A stretch of DNA of 64,000 nt, taken from positions 124,001 through 188,000 of the forward strand of contig JAMOMK010000114.1 of NCBI GenBank assembly GCA_027067055.1, given 5' to 3'. Numbering within the stretch: position 1 is the stretch's first letter; each line of letters opens with the position of its first letter. The notes beneath the pieces were generated by a model. It was not told the DNA's origin. It saw only the letters and a program-made list of their open reading frames with translations, and did not search any database. Of the stretch, positions 38,386 through 47,015 are shown one piece after another. Position numbers and translations under genes: made by a program. The DNA comes from Lysobacterales bacterium. Its GTDB lineage: Bacteria > Pseudomonadota > Gammaproteobacteria > Xanthomonadales > Marinicellaceae.

Positions 38386-41300
38386 CTAAAGAATCTTGCC
38401 CCAAGCCCTAACCATTCTCACATCAGAAACTTTTTGCTTGGTTCCTAAATTTTGTGCAAATAATGAGATGCGGTATTCTTCTAAAAGTATATGAAAGGCT
38501 TGCAGGTCTTTGCTGTAAATATCTGCTTCATCACAAGCCTGGTAAAATGGCAGGCTGACTTTTTGCAAAAGATTTAGTTTCTCAGACTCCTTGCTTGGGT
38601 TTTCTGTGGCGGCTTGAAGTCTGGTTTCTAGTCCTTTAATAAAGCGTGGGTAGTGCTTTATTTGTTCAATTTCGACTTCATAAAGAAAATCAGCATATAT
38701 CATATAATCCAGTTGGTGTTGCATGTCATCGTAGGTTTTACTGGTGAGTTTATCGGCTTTGTCTTCAATTTCTTGCCAGACGGTGTACCAATTTTCGATG
38801 ATGGGATTGATGGCTTTACAAATTTCATTTGCTTTGGCTAACCATTTTTTATCTAGGGTTGCGCATAACTTATCAAAAGACTCTAAACTCAATACGGGTG
38901 AGTTTTGTTCGATAATGTCTTGTAGAACTGCATCGATGATGTGTTCTTTTAAATTTTGTTCGGTCTCCAATTCGTTCCATGCAAATTGTGATTTGATACT
39001 TGTTTGCAGGTTTTTAATTAAATAACGGTGCTTGGCTGGCATTTTCAACTTAACTAGAGTTTTTAAACCTTGCAAATGTTTTGCCTCGGCTTGTTCTTTG
39101 GTTTCAAAGAGGCGCAAGCCAACGCTGTCTTTTTGTTTGATAATTGCTGGGTAGGCGATTAAGCCGTTGTCTAATTTGATTTCTGCATCAATAGTTGCGA
39201 AGACCCAATCACTGGCATTATTAACTTGATGCGTTTGCGAGGCTGTTTGTTGAAAGGATTTGTTTGCTTTTTGGCTAAATTGCTCTTGCAAGTCGGTAAA
39301 GTCACGTGAAATTTTGCGTACATTTTTATCTTTATCAACCACTTTAAAAATAAATTTATAATGCAGTGGCAGCTCTTTGTTTTGCCACATTTCTTTTGTG
39401 GTTTTAGAGCCGCTCATGCGATTGACTTCTTTGATTATTTGTTCGAAGAATTGCCCTTCACTCGGTGAGATAGAATCACTTATGGCTTGGGCGTATTCAC
39501 CTGCTGGCACAAGGTTACGACGTATCGGTTTTGGCAATCCTCTAATCATTAATTCAATCTTTTCGATAATTAAACCCGCTACCAGCCATTGAAAATCATC
39601 ATCTGTAAATGAATTGAGCCACTGTAATGGAATCGTGACAGTGATGCCATCATCATCTGTTCCTGGGGCGAAGTGGTAATCTAAATCCAGCTTTAATCCA
39701 CGGATGTCAAGCTGCTCTGGAAACAACTCTTCTTGTGGTTTAGCGCTACCTGATTTTGTTAATTCTTCATGGCTAAAATGTAGGCACTTCTTGTCCTGTT
39801 TCCTTAACCATTTGGTTAATAATTTTTCGCTGTAAATATGGTTGGGAATAATGCTGTCATACAGTTCTGCCAATCGCCATGGTTCAAGCAATATATCTTG
39901 CTTGCGCTGCCTATCTTCTTGGGCTTGTATCTCAGCAATCAACCGTTGGTTGTGTGAATAAAAAGGAAGCCGTGTGCGTAATTGTTGTTGCACTAGTCCA
40001 TCTTCGATAAACAATTTGTGTGAGGTTTCCACATCGGTTGGTCCATAATGAAAACTGCGTTTCATGACAATAGGTAATCCAAATAAAGTCAAGCGTTGAT
40101 ATCCCATCACCGAACCTTGTTTTTTTGACCAATAAGGGTCAAATGAAGTGGTTTTTATAACATGTTTACCAATACCTTCAATCCACTCTTGCTCTATCTT
40201 GGCAACTGTTCGCGCATAAACTTTGGTGGTTTGCACGATACTTGCTGCCATTATCCATGCGTGCTTTTGGTTGAATTGTGCTGAACCTGGAAAGACATAA
40301 AAGTTGCGGTTGCGAGCACCTGAATAACCACCTGCATCACCTGACTCTTTTTTGTAACCGACATGCGAGATAAAACCCGATAATATAGCTTGATGAATTG
40401 CCACATAATCTGCTGTTGTGGTATTTAACTTTATTTTTTGTTCGCGCAAAATGTTTTTTAACTGCCCATAAATATCACGCCATTCAAAATAACGGCGATG
40501 AGAGATAAAATTTTGCCGACACCATTTACGAAATTGTGAATTGCTTTGTGATTTGCGTTGTTTGTGTAAATCCTTCCAAAGATTTATAAAAGTCAAAAAG
40601 TCCGAACGCTTGTCTTGGTATTTTTTGTGGGCAGCATCCGCAGCTTGTGCATGTTCTAGTGGTCGTTCTCGAACATCTTGAATGGTTAGAGCCGAAACAA
40701 TAATCAAACATTCAGCAACACAACCCAAATATTCTGCCTTAATCAATATTTGCCCTAACTGAACATCAATTGGCAATTGATATAACTTTCGCCCTGACTG
40801 GGTCAGTTTTTTATCGCAATCAATGGCATGAAGTTCGGTTAATAACTGATAACCATCGGCAATCATCGAATCATTTGGCGGATCAACAAAAGGAAACTCG
40901 TCAATGCTACCAAAACCCAAAGCTGAGGCGCGTAAGATAACCGAAGCCAAAGAAGTACGTAAGATTTCTGGGTCGGTGTGTTCATCACGTTGATTAAACT
41001 CTTCTTCCGAATACAAACGATAACAAACCCCATCAGCAATTCGACCACAACGCCCTTTTCGTTGATTGGCTGCTGCTTGTGAAATGCCTTCGACCAATAA
41101 GCCCTGAATTTTAGAACGAGCCGAATAGCGACTCACACGGGCTAGCCCAGAATCAATCACATAATGAATTCTTGGTACTGTCAAAGACGTTTCTGCTACA
41201 TTGGTGGTCAATATAATACGCCTCAATGAACCTGGATGAAATACACGCATTTGTTGTGCGGCAGTTAAACGTGCATAAAGCGGTAAAATTTCGGTCGAAC

Positions 41301-42201
41301 GGATATGCTTTCGGGTTAAATAATCTTGCGCTTCTAAGATTTCTTTTTCGCCTGATAAAAAAACTAAAATATCGCCATCATGAGCATTGGCATAAATTTC
41401 TGTCACTGCCGAATAAATGCCCAAATTCAAATCATCGCCATCTTCATCCAACGGACGATACTCTACTTCTACAGGATAACTTCGCCCTTCAACATTGATA
41501 ATCGGCGCATCATTAAAGTGTTTGGAGAATTTGGCTGTATCAATAGTTGCTGAGGTAATGATAACCTTTAAATCTTTTCGTTTCTTACATAACTCTTTAA
41601 GAAATCCCAATAAGAAATCAATGTTTAAGCTGCGCTCATGCGCTTCATCAATAATGATGCAATCATAATTGTTTAGGAATTTATCGTTCTGGGTTTCTGC
41701 TAATAAAATCCCATCTGTCATAAACTTAATCCAACCATCGGCTGAATATTTGTCATCAAAACGCACATGATAACCGACTTGTTGACCCAGTTCTGTTTGC
41801 AGTTCTTCCGACACCCTTTCTGCCATAGAGCGAGCTGCAATCCTGCGAGGTTGTGTACAAGCTATCAAGCCCTTTTCACCAAGTCCTGCCAATAAACACA
41901 TCTTCGGCAATTGCGTAGTCTTACCAGAGCCTGTTTCGCCAGCAACCACAATGATTTGATTTTCTTTGATGGTTTTAACTATTTCATCCACGCGAGCCGA
42001 AACAGGCAAGCCTTCAGCCAATTTAATCTGTGGTTTAGTTTTTAGGCGATTGAGAAAATGACGTGAAGCCGAGTCCACTTTCGCCAAAGTCTTCTCCAGC
42101 TTCTCTGGGTATCTTTTAGCTAGCAACAACTGTTGTCGCAAACGGAAAAAATCTTTTCGCAACACGGAATCAGGTAAATTTTTAAACAGTTTTTCTAACA
42201 T
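38386..42201 (-). CDS. hrpA: ATP-dependent RNA helicase HrpA (DEAH box)
   Basis: 1271 residues from the ATG at 42201 (MLEKLFKNLPDSV); the frame stays open to a GTG at 42243, but the ATG product matches the usual start. HrpA rescues stalled ribosomes by splitting their subunits, in E. coli. Seen: Walker A AGETGSGKTTQLPK, CTQPRRIAARS, DEAH box IIIDEAHERSLN, SATIDTAKF, LILTTNVAETSLTVP and the QRKGRCGRIADG motif VI. The helicase-associated domains and the long DUF3418-type C-terminus follow. Length is close to the E. coli protein (1300). Confidence 0.96.
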   Translation of the reverse strand: MLEKLFKNLPDSVLRKDFFRLRQQLLLAKRYPEKLEKTLAKVDSASRHFLNRLKTKPQIKLAEGLPVSARVDEIVKTIKENQIIVVAGETGSGKTTQLPKMCLLAGLGEKGLIACTQPRRIAARSMAERVSEELQTELGQQVGYHVRFDDKYSADGWIKFMTDGILLAETQNDKFLNNYDCIIIDEAHERSLNIDFLLGFLKELCKKRKDLKVIITSATIDTAKFSKHFNDAPIINVEGRSYPVEVEYRPLDEDGDDLNLGIYSAVTEIYANAHDGDILVFLSGEKEILEAQDYLTRKHIRSTEILPLYARLTAAQQMRVFHPGSLRRIILTTNVAETSLTVPRIHYVIDSGLARVSRYSARSKIQGLLVEGISQAAANQRKGRCGRIADGVCYRLYSEEEFNQRDEHTDPEILRTSLASVILRASALGFGSIDEFPFVDPPNDSMIADGYQLLTELHAIDCDKKLTQSGRKLYQLPIDVQLGQILIKAEYLGCVAECLIIVSALTIQDVRERPLEHAQAADAAHKKYQDKRSDFLTFINLWKDLHKQRKSQSNSQFRKWCRQNFISHRRYFEWRDIYGQLKNILREQKIKLNTTTADYVAIHQAILSGFISHVGYKKESGDAGGYSGARNRNFYVFPGSAQFNQKHAWIMAASIVQTTKVYARTVAKIEQEWIEGIGKHVIKTTSFDPYWSKKQGSVMGYQRLTLFGLPIVMKRSFHYGPTDVETSHKLFIEDGLVQQQLRTRLPFYSHNQRLIAEIQAQEDRQRKQDILLEPWRLAELYDSIIPNHIYSEKLLTKWLRKQDKKCLHFSHEELTKSGSAKPQEELFPEQLDIRGLKLDLDYHFAPGTDDDGITVTIPLQWLNSFTDDDFQWLVAGLIIEKIELMIRGLPKPIRRNLVPAGEYAQAISDSISPSEGQFFEQIIKEVNRMSGSKTTKEMWQNKELPLHYKFIFKVVDKDKNVRKISRDFTDLQEQFSQKANKSFQQTASQTHQVNNASDWVFATIDAEIKLDNGLIAYPAIIKQKDSVGLRLFETKEQAEAKHLQGLKTLVKLKMPAKHRYLIKNLQTSIKSQFAWNELETEQNLKEHIIDAVLQDIIEQNSPVLSLESFDKLCATLDKKWLAKANEICKAINPIIENWYTVWQEIEDKADKLTSKTYDDMQHQLDYMIYADFLYEVEIEQIKHYPRFIKGLETRLQAATENPSKESEKLNLLQKVSLPFYQACDEADIYSKDLQAFHILLEEYRISLFAQNLGTKQKVSDVRMVRAWGKIL

Positions 42202-42422
42202 GGCGAGATTATAGAGGTATTTGTTGGAAAACGAAAGTAACACGAAGGTTCATGGAGAATACACTGAGTAAATTAAGAACAATTGTACAAATGTAACGGG
42301 TAATTAAAAGGATGATTCCGTAGAGTGGTTGGGGTTTCTCAATGGGATATGCTTTCATTATCATTACAATGTGTGTTATAATGTGTTTATTAAAATTAAT
42401 CTAAATTTATCGAGCGACAATT

Positions 42423-42692
42423 ATGACAGCTAAAACAGCAAGAGTTACCATTTTGACAACGCCTGATTTCAAGGTATATTTAGGAGCGCAAGCTAAAAAA
42501 ATTGGTGTGAGTGTTTCGGAATTAATAAGAATGCGTTGCATCGAAGACAAAGAACCCAGTAGCGATGAGCTTTTATTAAAAGAGCTTATTGCCCAAAGTA
42601 AACAAGCTATTTCCAAAGCAAATACTTCTTTAGATAAAGGTCTAAATGACATTTCCGAAACATTAGCCTATTTAAAATCACAAAGGACTTAA
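42423..42692 (+). CDS. Small ribbon-helix-helix-like protein, first of a pair
   Basis: 89 residues. The N-terminus (TARVTILTTPDFKVYLGAQA then KIGVSVSELIRMRC) has the strand-helix-helix pattern of ribbon-helix-helix proteins such as mobilisation-protein or CopG-type regulators. The rest is helical. A second small gene starts 2 bp downstream (42695). Such pairs, with a 'MSLL' coiled-coil partner, occur across proteobacteria as hypotheticals (recollection). Function is unknown; DNA binding or a toxin-antitoxin-like relation are options, but neither product resembles a known toxin. Confidence 0.72.
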   Translation: MTAKTARVTILTTPDFKVYLGAQAKKIGVSVSELIRMRCIEDKEPSSDELLLKELIAQSKQAISKANTSLDKGLNDISETLAYLKSQRT

Positions 42693-42694
42693 AA

Positions 42695-42892
42695 ATGAGC
42701 TTATTAAAAGATGCTGTTAGTGCTATGAAAGAAGTGATTTTGTTGTCAGATAAAGTTGAGCGTGTCGGTAAAGAATTAACCGATGTGTCAGGCGAATTAA
42801 GAAACCATGGCGACAGACTCATAAGACTAGAAACCCTTGTTGAAGTCGCTAAAGCGCGTAATGCAAACAATAGAATCGAAGATAAAAATTAA
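42695..42892 (+). CDS. Small coiled-coil protein, second of the pair
   Basis: 65 residues. MSLLKDAVSAMKEVILLSDK leads into a coiled coil (VERVGKELTDVSGELRNHGDRLIRLETLVEVA) and a short basic tail. No membrane segment. The ATG comes 2 bp after the stop of the ribbon-helix-helix-like gene, so the two are translated together and the products may bind each other. Function unknown. Confidence 0.7.
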   Translation: MSLLKDAVSAMKEVILLSDKVERVGKELTDVSGELRNHGDRLIRLETLVEVAKARNANNRIEDKN

Positions 42893-42950
42893 GATCAAAA
42901 GCATTTATCCACAGATTTCGCAGATGACACAGATTATAAAAAGAATGATG

Positions 42951-43043
42951 CCGTAGGGTGGGCTTGCCCACCGAAAGTATTTCTGAGACCTTGATAATCA
43001 AGCCGTTCTAAAGTGGTGGGCGAGGCCACACCTTACGGGTTGA
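42951..43043. repeat. Palindromic repeat (GTAGGGTGGGC type)
   Basis: Inverted ends CCGTAGGGTGGGCTTGCCCA (42953-) and GGTGGGCGAGGCCACACCTT then ACGGG (to about 43041). It belongs to the same general class of 'GTAGG(G/T)TGGGC' palindromes as family A but is a separate sequence. Confidence 0.75.
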
Positions 43044-43130
43044 GAGTTTTAAATATGGACTCTGTGTGAAATCAAGTGGGTAGATGATTATACTAGCTGC
43101 CTAAAACAAACCCACAATCAAAATTGGGGA

Positions 43131-43309
43131 CGTGACTTTAGAGACTGTGAAAGTATTCTGATGACGAGTAAAAATGGCATAAAATACGTTACTATTCGTT
43201 GAAAAACTTGGAATTAGCCAGCTAGTCACTGCGTTTTCCGCCTCTATTAACGAATTTTCTACTCATTTTTCTTTCGCCCCATAATACTTTCACAGTCTCT
43301 TTAGTCGCG
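43131..43309. mobile_element. MITE-like element, 179 bp
   Basis: Left end CGTGACTTTAGAGACTGTGA then AAGTATTCTG; right end, read on the minus strand, CGCGACTAAAGAGACTGTGA then AAGTATTATG. The 30-bp terminal inverted repeats differ at four to five positions. The interior has no gene. The GAGACTGTG core recalls ends of IS256-type elements, so it may be a non-autonomous derivative; the parent element is not in the window. The remaining gap 43310-43621 shows no gene. Confidence 0.7.
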
Positions 43310-43621
43310 TTTTTTAATACTGCTTTTTCATAAAAGTAATCAATTTAAATCATCAATACTTCATCAAAACAGTCTTTCAGTACTAAAGTCCAGCCCCCAG
43401 TGTTGAGAGTTTACTTGTATAAGTAAAAATTACACAATGGAGGGAATTTCAATCAATCCATAAGACTAGTAAATTTCTTCTTATGTGAAATAATTTAGAC
43501 TAGATTGCCCACTGTATTTCACATAGAGCCATTTTTAAATTAAAAATCGTGACTTTTGGGACTGGTTTATTCATATAAAATAGCTATAATCCGAGTTGTT
43601 TTAAAACTATGGGATAATCAC

Positions 43622-45766
43622 GTGAAATTTAATGCTATATCACTCGCTCTAAGCGTTGTTATAATGTCTTCTTGCACTAAGATGGAAACAAAAAAAGCCA
43701 TGACTTCAACAAATGATCTTTCAAAAACCAATCCATTATTAATGCAATGGACAGGTCCTTATGGTGGTACGCCTGCTTTTGACAAAATGGACATTGCTGA
43801 TGTTGAATCGGCATTTGATTATGCTATGAAACAAAACTTGGCTGGTGTTGATGCTATTGCCAACAATTCAAAGCCTGCGACTTTTGCAAATACAGTTGAA
43901 GCTTTAGAAAAGTCAGGCAAGTTATTAGACAGAGGGTTTGTTTTCTATGGGTTATGGAGTGGTAGTTTGTCATCCCCTGAGTTTAGAAAAATTCAAGCAA
44001 AATTAACCCCTAAGTTTTCTGATATGTCATCTAAAATCCAACAAAATGAAAAATTGTTTAAGCGGGTTAAGACTGTTTATGATAACAGTTTAAAAAACCC
44101 TTTAGCAGCAGATCAACAACGGGTTGTGCAATTGACTTATGAAGGATTCGCCATGAGTGGTGCGGATTTAAGCAAAGCAGATAAGGAAAAATACGCGGCA
44201 ATTAACAAAGAACTCTCTGGTATTTACAATAATTTCGCGAATAACATCTTGCACGATGAAGAAAATTACGCAACATTTTTTAACAAGTATCAATTGTCAG
44301 GACTGCCTGAGTCTTATGTGAAATCAGCAGCAGCGACAGCAGAATCTCGTGGCAAATCAGGCATGTATGCGGTAGTTAATACACGCTCATCAATGGATCC
44401 ATTTTTGACTTATTCGGATGAACGAGAATTGCGCAAATCAGTTTGGGAAAATTATTATTCACGCGGTGATAATGGTGGTGAGTTTGATAATAATGCCAAC
44501 ATCACCAAAATATTACAGCTACGCAAAGCAAAGGTTAATCTTTTAGGATTTGATAATTATGCTCAGTGGCGCTTGCAAAATCGCATGGCTAAAAAACCTG
44601 AAAATGCATTAAATTTACTTAAAGCTGTTTGGCCTGCTGCCATTGCACGAGTTGATGAAGAGGTGGCTGATATGCAAGTCATTGCCAATAAGGATAACAT
44701 CACTATAAAACCATGGGATTACCGTTATTATGCTGAAAAAGTCCGTAAAGATAAATACGCTTTAGACTCAAATGAAGTCAAACAATATTTAGAACTTAAC
44801 AACCTCACCAATGCTCTGCATTATGTCGCTGGGCGTTTGTTTAATTTCAATTTCACGGCATTACCTGAAGGTGAGGTTAGTGTTTATCACCCAGATGTTA
44901 AGGTTTGGAAAGTCACTGATAAAACAACGGATAAGCTTGTAGGCTTATGGTATCTTGATCCGTATGCTCGCAAAGGTAAACGCTCTGGTGCTTGGGCAAA
45001 CACATTCCGGTCACATACGACCTTTGAAGGTGAAAAAACTGTTTTATCGACGAATAATGCTAATTATGTCAAACCAGCGGCAGGTGATAAGACTTTAATC
45101 TCTTGGGATGATGCTGAAACGTTCTTTCATGAATTTGGTCATGCACTACACTTTTTATCTTCTAATGTACGTTATCCAACTCTAAATGGTGGTGTACGTG
45201 ATTATACCGAGTTTCAATCACAATTATTAGAACGTTGGTTGTCAACGGACGAAGTGATTAGTCGTTATCTAAAGCATTACCAAACAGGCGAACCTATTCC
45301 GAAACAATTGGTTGCAAAAATCAAAAAAGCAGCAACATTTAACCAAGGCTTTGGCACAACAGAGTACTTGGCCTCAGCATTAATGGATATGGAGTTGCAT
45401 TTAGCAGACCCAACAAATCTTGATGCTGATAAATTTGAACGCGAAACATTAGCAAAATTAAATATGCCAAGTCAATTGCCCATGCGCCACCGCACACCAC
45501 AGTTTGGTCATGTTTTTTCAGGCGAAGGTTATGCCACAGCTTATTACGGTTATATGTGGGCAGATGTGCTAACTGCAGATGCCAGCGAAGCCTTTGCTGA
45601 AGCACCTGGCGGGTTTTATGATAAAGAATTGTCAGTAAAATTGGTTAAGTACCTATTTGCTCCACGTAACTCAATTGACCCAGCAGAAGCATTCAGGTTG
45701 TTTAGAGGTCGTGATGCCAAGATTGATGCTTTGATGCGTGACAGAGGATTTCCTGTACCAAAGTAA
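43622..45766 (+). CDS. dcp: Peptidyl-dipeptidase (M3 family), lipoprotein
   Basis: Removes C-terminal dipeptides from peptides; zinc-dependent. The GTG at 43622 (VKFNAISLALSVVIMSSC) gives a short signal peptide with a lipobox ending MSSC, so I prefer it over the longer open frame from 43556. The mature enzyme shows family features TGPYGGTPAFDKM, WENYYSRGDNGGEFDNN, the long helical channel and the zinc site FFHEFGHALHFLSS (HExxH), with the third ligand in DYTEFQSQLLE. The C-terminal RHRTPQFGHVFSGEGYATAYYGYMWA is characteristic of Dcp. Lipid anchoring places it in the periplasm, as in some Xanthomonadales-type Dcp; E. coli Dcp is soluble. Confidence 0.93.
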   Translation: MKFNAISLALSVVIMSSCTKMETKKAMTSTNDLSKTNPLLMQWTGPYGGTPAFDKMDIADVESAFDYAMKQNLAGVDAIANNSKPATFANTVEALEKSGKLLDRGFVFYGLWSGSLSSPEFRKIQAKLTPKFSDMSSKIQQNEKLFKRVKTVYDNSLKNPLAADQQRVVQLTYEGFAMSGADLSKADKEKYAAINKELSGIYNNFANNILHDEENYATFFNKYQLSGLPESYVKSAAATAESRGKSGMYAVVNTRSSMDPFLTYSDERELRKSVWENYYSRGDNGGEFDNNANITKILQLRKAKVNLLGFDNYAQWRLQNRMAKKPENALNLLKAVWPAAIARVDEEVADMQVIANKDNITIKPWDYRYYAEKVRKDKYALDSNEVKQYLELNNLTNALHYVAGRLFNFNFTALPEGEVSVYHPDVKVWKVTDKTTDKLVGLWYLDPYARKGKRSGAWANTFRSHTTFEGEKTVLSTNNANYVKPAAGDKTLISWDDAETFFHEFGHALHFLSSNVRYPTLNGGVRDYTEFQSQLLERWLSTDEVISRYLKHYQTGEPIPKQLVAKIKKAATFNQGFGTTEYLASALMDMELHLADPTNLDADKFERETLAKLNMPSQLPMRHRTPQFGHVFSGEGYATAYYGYMWADVLTADASEAFAEAPGGFYDKELSVKLVKYLFAPRNSIDPAEAFRLFRGRDAKIDALMRDRGFPVPK

Positions 45767-45787
45767 GTCTAAAAATACGGTAATTCA

Positions 45788-45868
45788 GGACTTCAAGAAA
45801 CAGGACTTCAAGAAATCCTCATATCAAAGAAAATTATTTGATGTAGAGATGGGCATTTCTTGAAGTCC
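45788..45868. repeat. Direct and inverted repeats of GGACTTCAAGAAA
   Basis: GGACTTCAAGAAA occurs at 45788-45800 and 45803-45815 and inverted (TTTCTTGAAGTCC) at 45856-45868. It follows dcp and could fold into a long hairpin, acting as terminator or as remnant of a small mobile element. A GCGGCATTATACCGC hairpin lies 20 bp further. Confidence 0.7.
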
Positions 45869-45974
45869 CAACAAGCTTAGACTGTAGTGCGGCATTATAC
45901 CGCAGGGTTGATAATACAAATGAAATAGCTTCACATGCTGGCAGATTATTAGTAAATTGATAATTCTTTTTGCA

Positions 45975-46609
45975 TTACATCCGCTCTTGCCTAGACATGG
46001 TGGCCGCTGCCGTTATATTTGCTGTCACATTTGAGCTAGTGATAAACATATCGACAATAAGGTCAACGGCAATAAGTATACCAATACCAGCTATTGGTAA
46101 ACCAAGAGATTGGTGTCATAATCAACAATCCACCACTAGGAATGTCTGGCGAATAAAAGCTAAGCATACCGATGGCTGCGGCAATAACTAATATTTGTAT
46201 TGTTGATAAATCAATACCATACAGATTAGCAACAAAATAGGTTCCTGTTGTTTTGGCAATAGGCGAGGCAAACTTAAATAGAGTCACGGCTATAGGTAAA
46301 ACAACACCAGAAATTTTTGTTGAAATGCCAAGTTTTTCTGTTGCTTCAATGGTTGCAGGTAGTGCCACCAGTGAAGACCCGGGTACTAAAACCAATAACT
46401 TGAACAGGTGCACAGTGTTTTATAAAATCTTTTAATGGTATTTTTCCAACAAATGATGCCAAAGGATAAAGCATTAAAGTCACTGCCACAATTAATCCAC
46501 AAGCAACCAACACAAATGATGCCAATGCTGTTAATGCATCAAATCCAAGCGTTGCAGATAGTGGCAAGACCAGAGCAGCCCACATAATCCATTGAATCAA
46601 AACAAACAT
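45975..46609 (-). pseudogene. Decayed dicarboxylate/glutamate:cation symporter (DctA/GltP family)
   Basis: Reading the minus strand from 46609 gives VLIQWIMWAALVLPLSATLG...LIVAVTLMLYPLA, then GFSTR (46385-46400). After a frameshift it continues SLVALPATIEATEKLGIS...VVLPIAVTLFKFASP, and after a second shift near 46095 PIAGIGILIAVDLIVDMFITSS then NVTANITAAATMSRQERM and a TAA at 45975. FSTRSSLVALP and the D..VDM..T..NVT segment are family hallmarks. About the first 200 residues of a 400-residue transporter are missing. It ends in a remnant, with no intact copy nearby. Confidence 0.85.
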
Positions 46610-46661
46610 GGCTCTTTTTATCGCTTCAAAGAATTGGACTATTGATTGTTGGTAGGCTCTT

Positions 46662-46934
46662 CACCGCTTAGATGAGTTAAAGGGTAGAATTCACGCCTTG
46701 GCAAATATCCGCAGTGATGAAGGCTATATGGCAACGATTGAAGAAAAAGAAGATGCATTTTGGTTATTGGAAAACCCTTGTTCCATCTGTGCCGCTGCCA
46801 GTACCTGTCTCAATTTTTGCCGCAGTAAATTGCATCTTTTTCAAAAGCTGTTTAAAGAACTCGCAACAATAACCCGTGAAGAACACATCATGCAAGGCGC
46901 AAGACGTTGTGCTTATAAAATTAGTCAAATAAGT
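46662..46934 (+). pseudogene. Remnant of a COG2345-type (SufR-like) iron-sulfur regulator
   Basis: An open stretch from about 46662 (HRLDELKGRIHALANIRSDE) to TGA at 46932-46934 encodes only the C-terminal half of an ArsR/DeoR-like regulator. The conserved ENPCSICAAASTCLNFCRS cysteine motif, which binds an Fe-S cluster in SufR-like proteins, is present, followed by REEHIMQGARRCAYKIS. The N-terminal winged helix is missing: a stop codon lies just upstream at 46653. The neighbouring symporter is also broken, so the region 45970-46940 looks like the scar of one deletion. Confidence 0.75.
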
Positions 46935-47015
46935 TGAACTAATAAGCTCAAGAAAGTCTAAGTCAATTCATACGTTTGATTCTTTAATTATTGTGTCTCA
47001 TGGTAAAATACACCG

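Noticed and set aside
43556-43621. Longer N-terminus for the M3 peptidase
   Set aside because: The extra 22 residues would bury the lipoprotein signal peptide that starts at the GTG at 43622.
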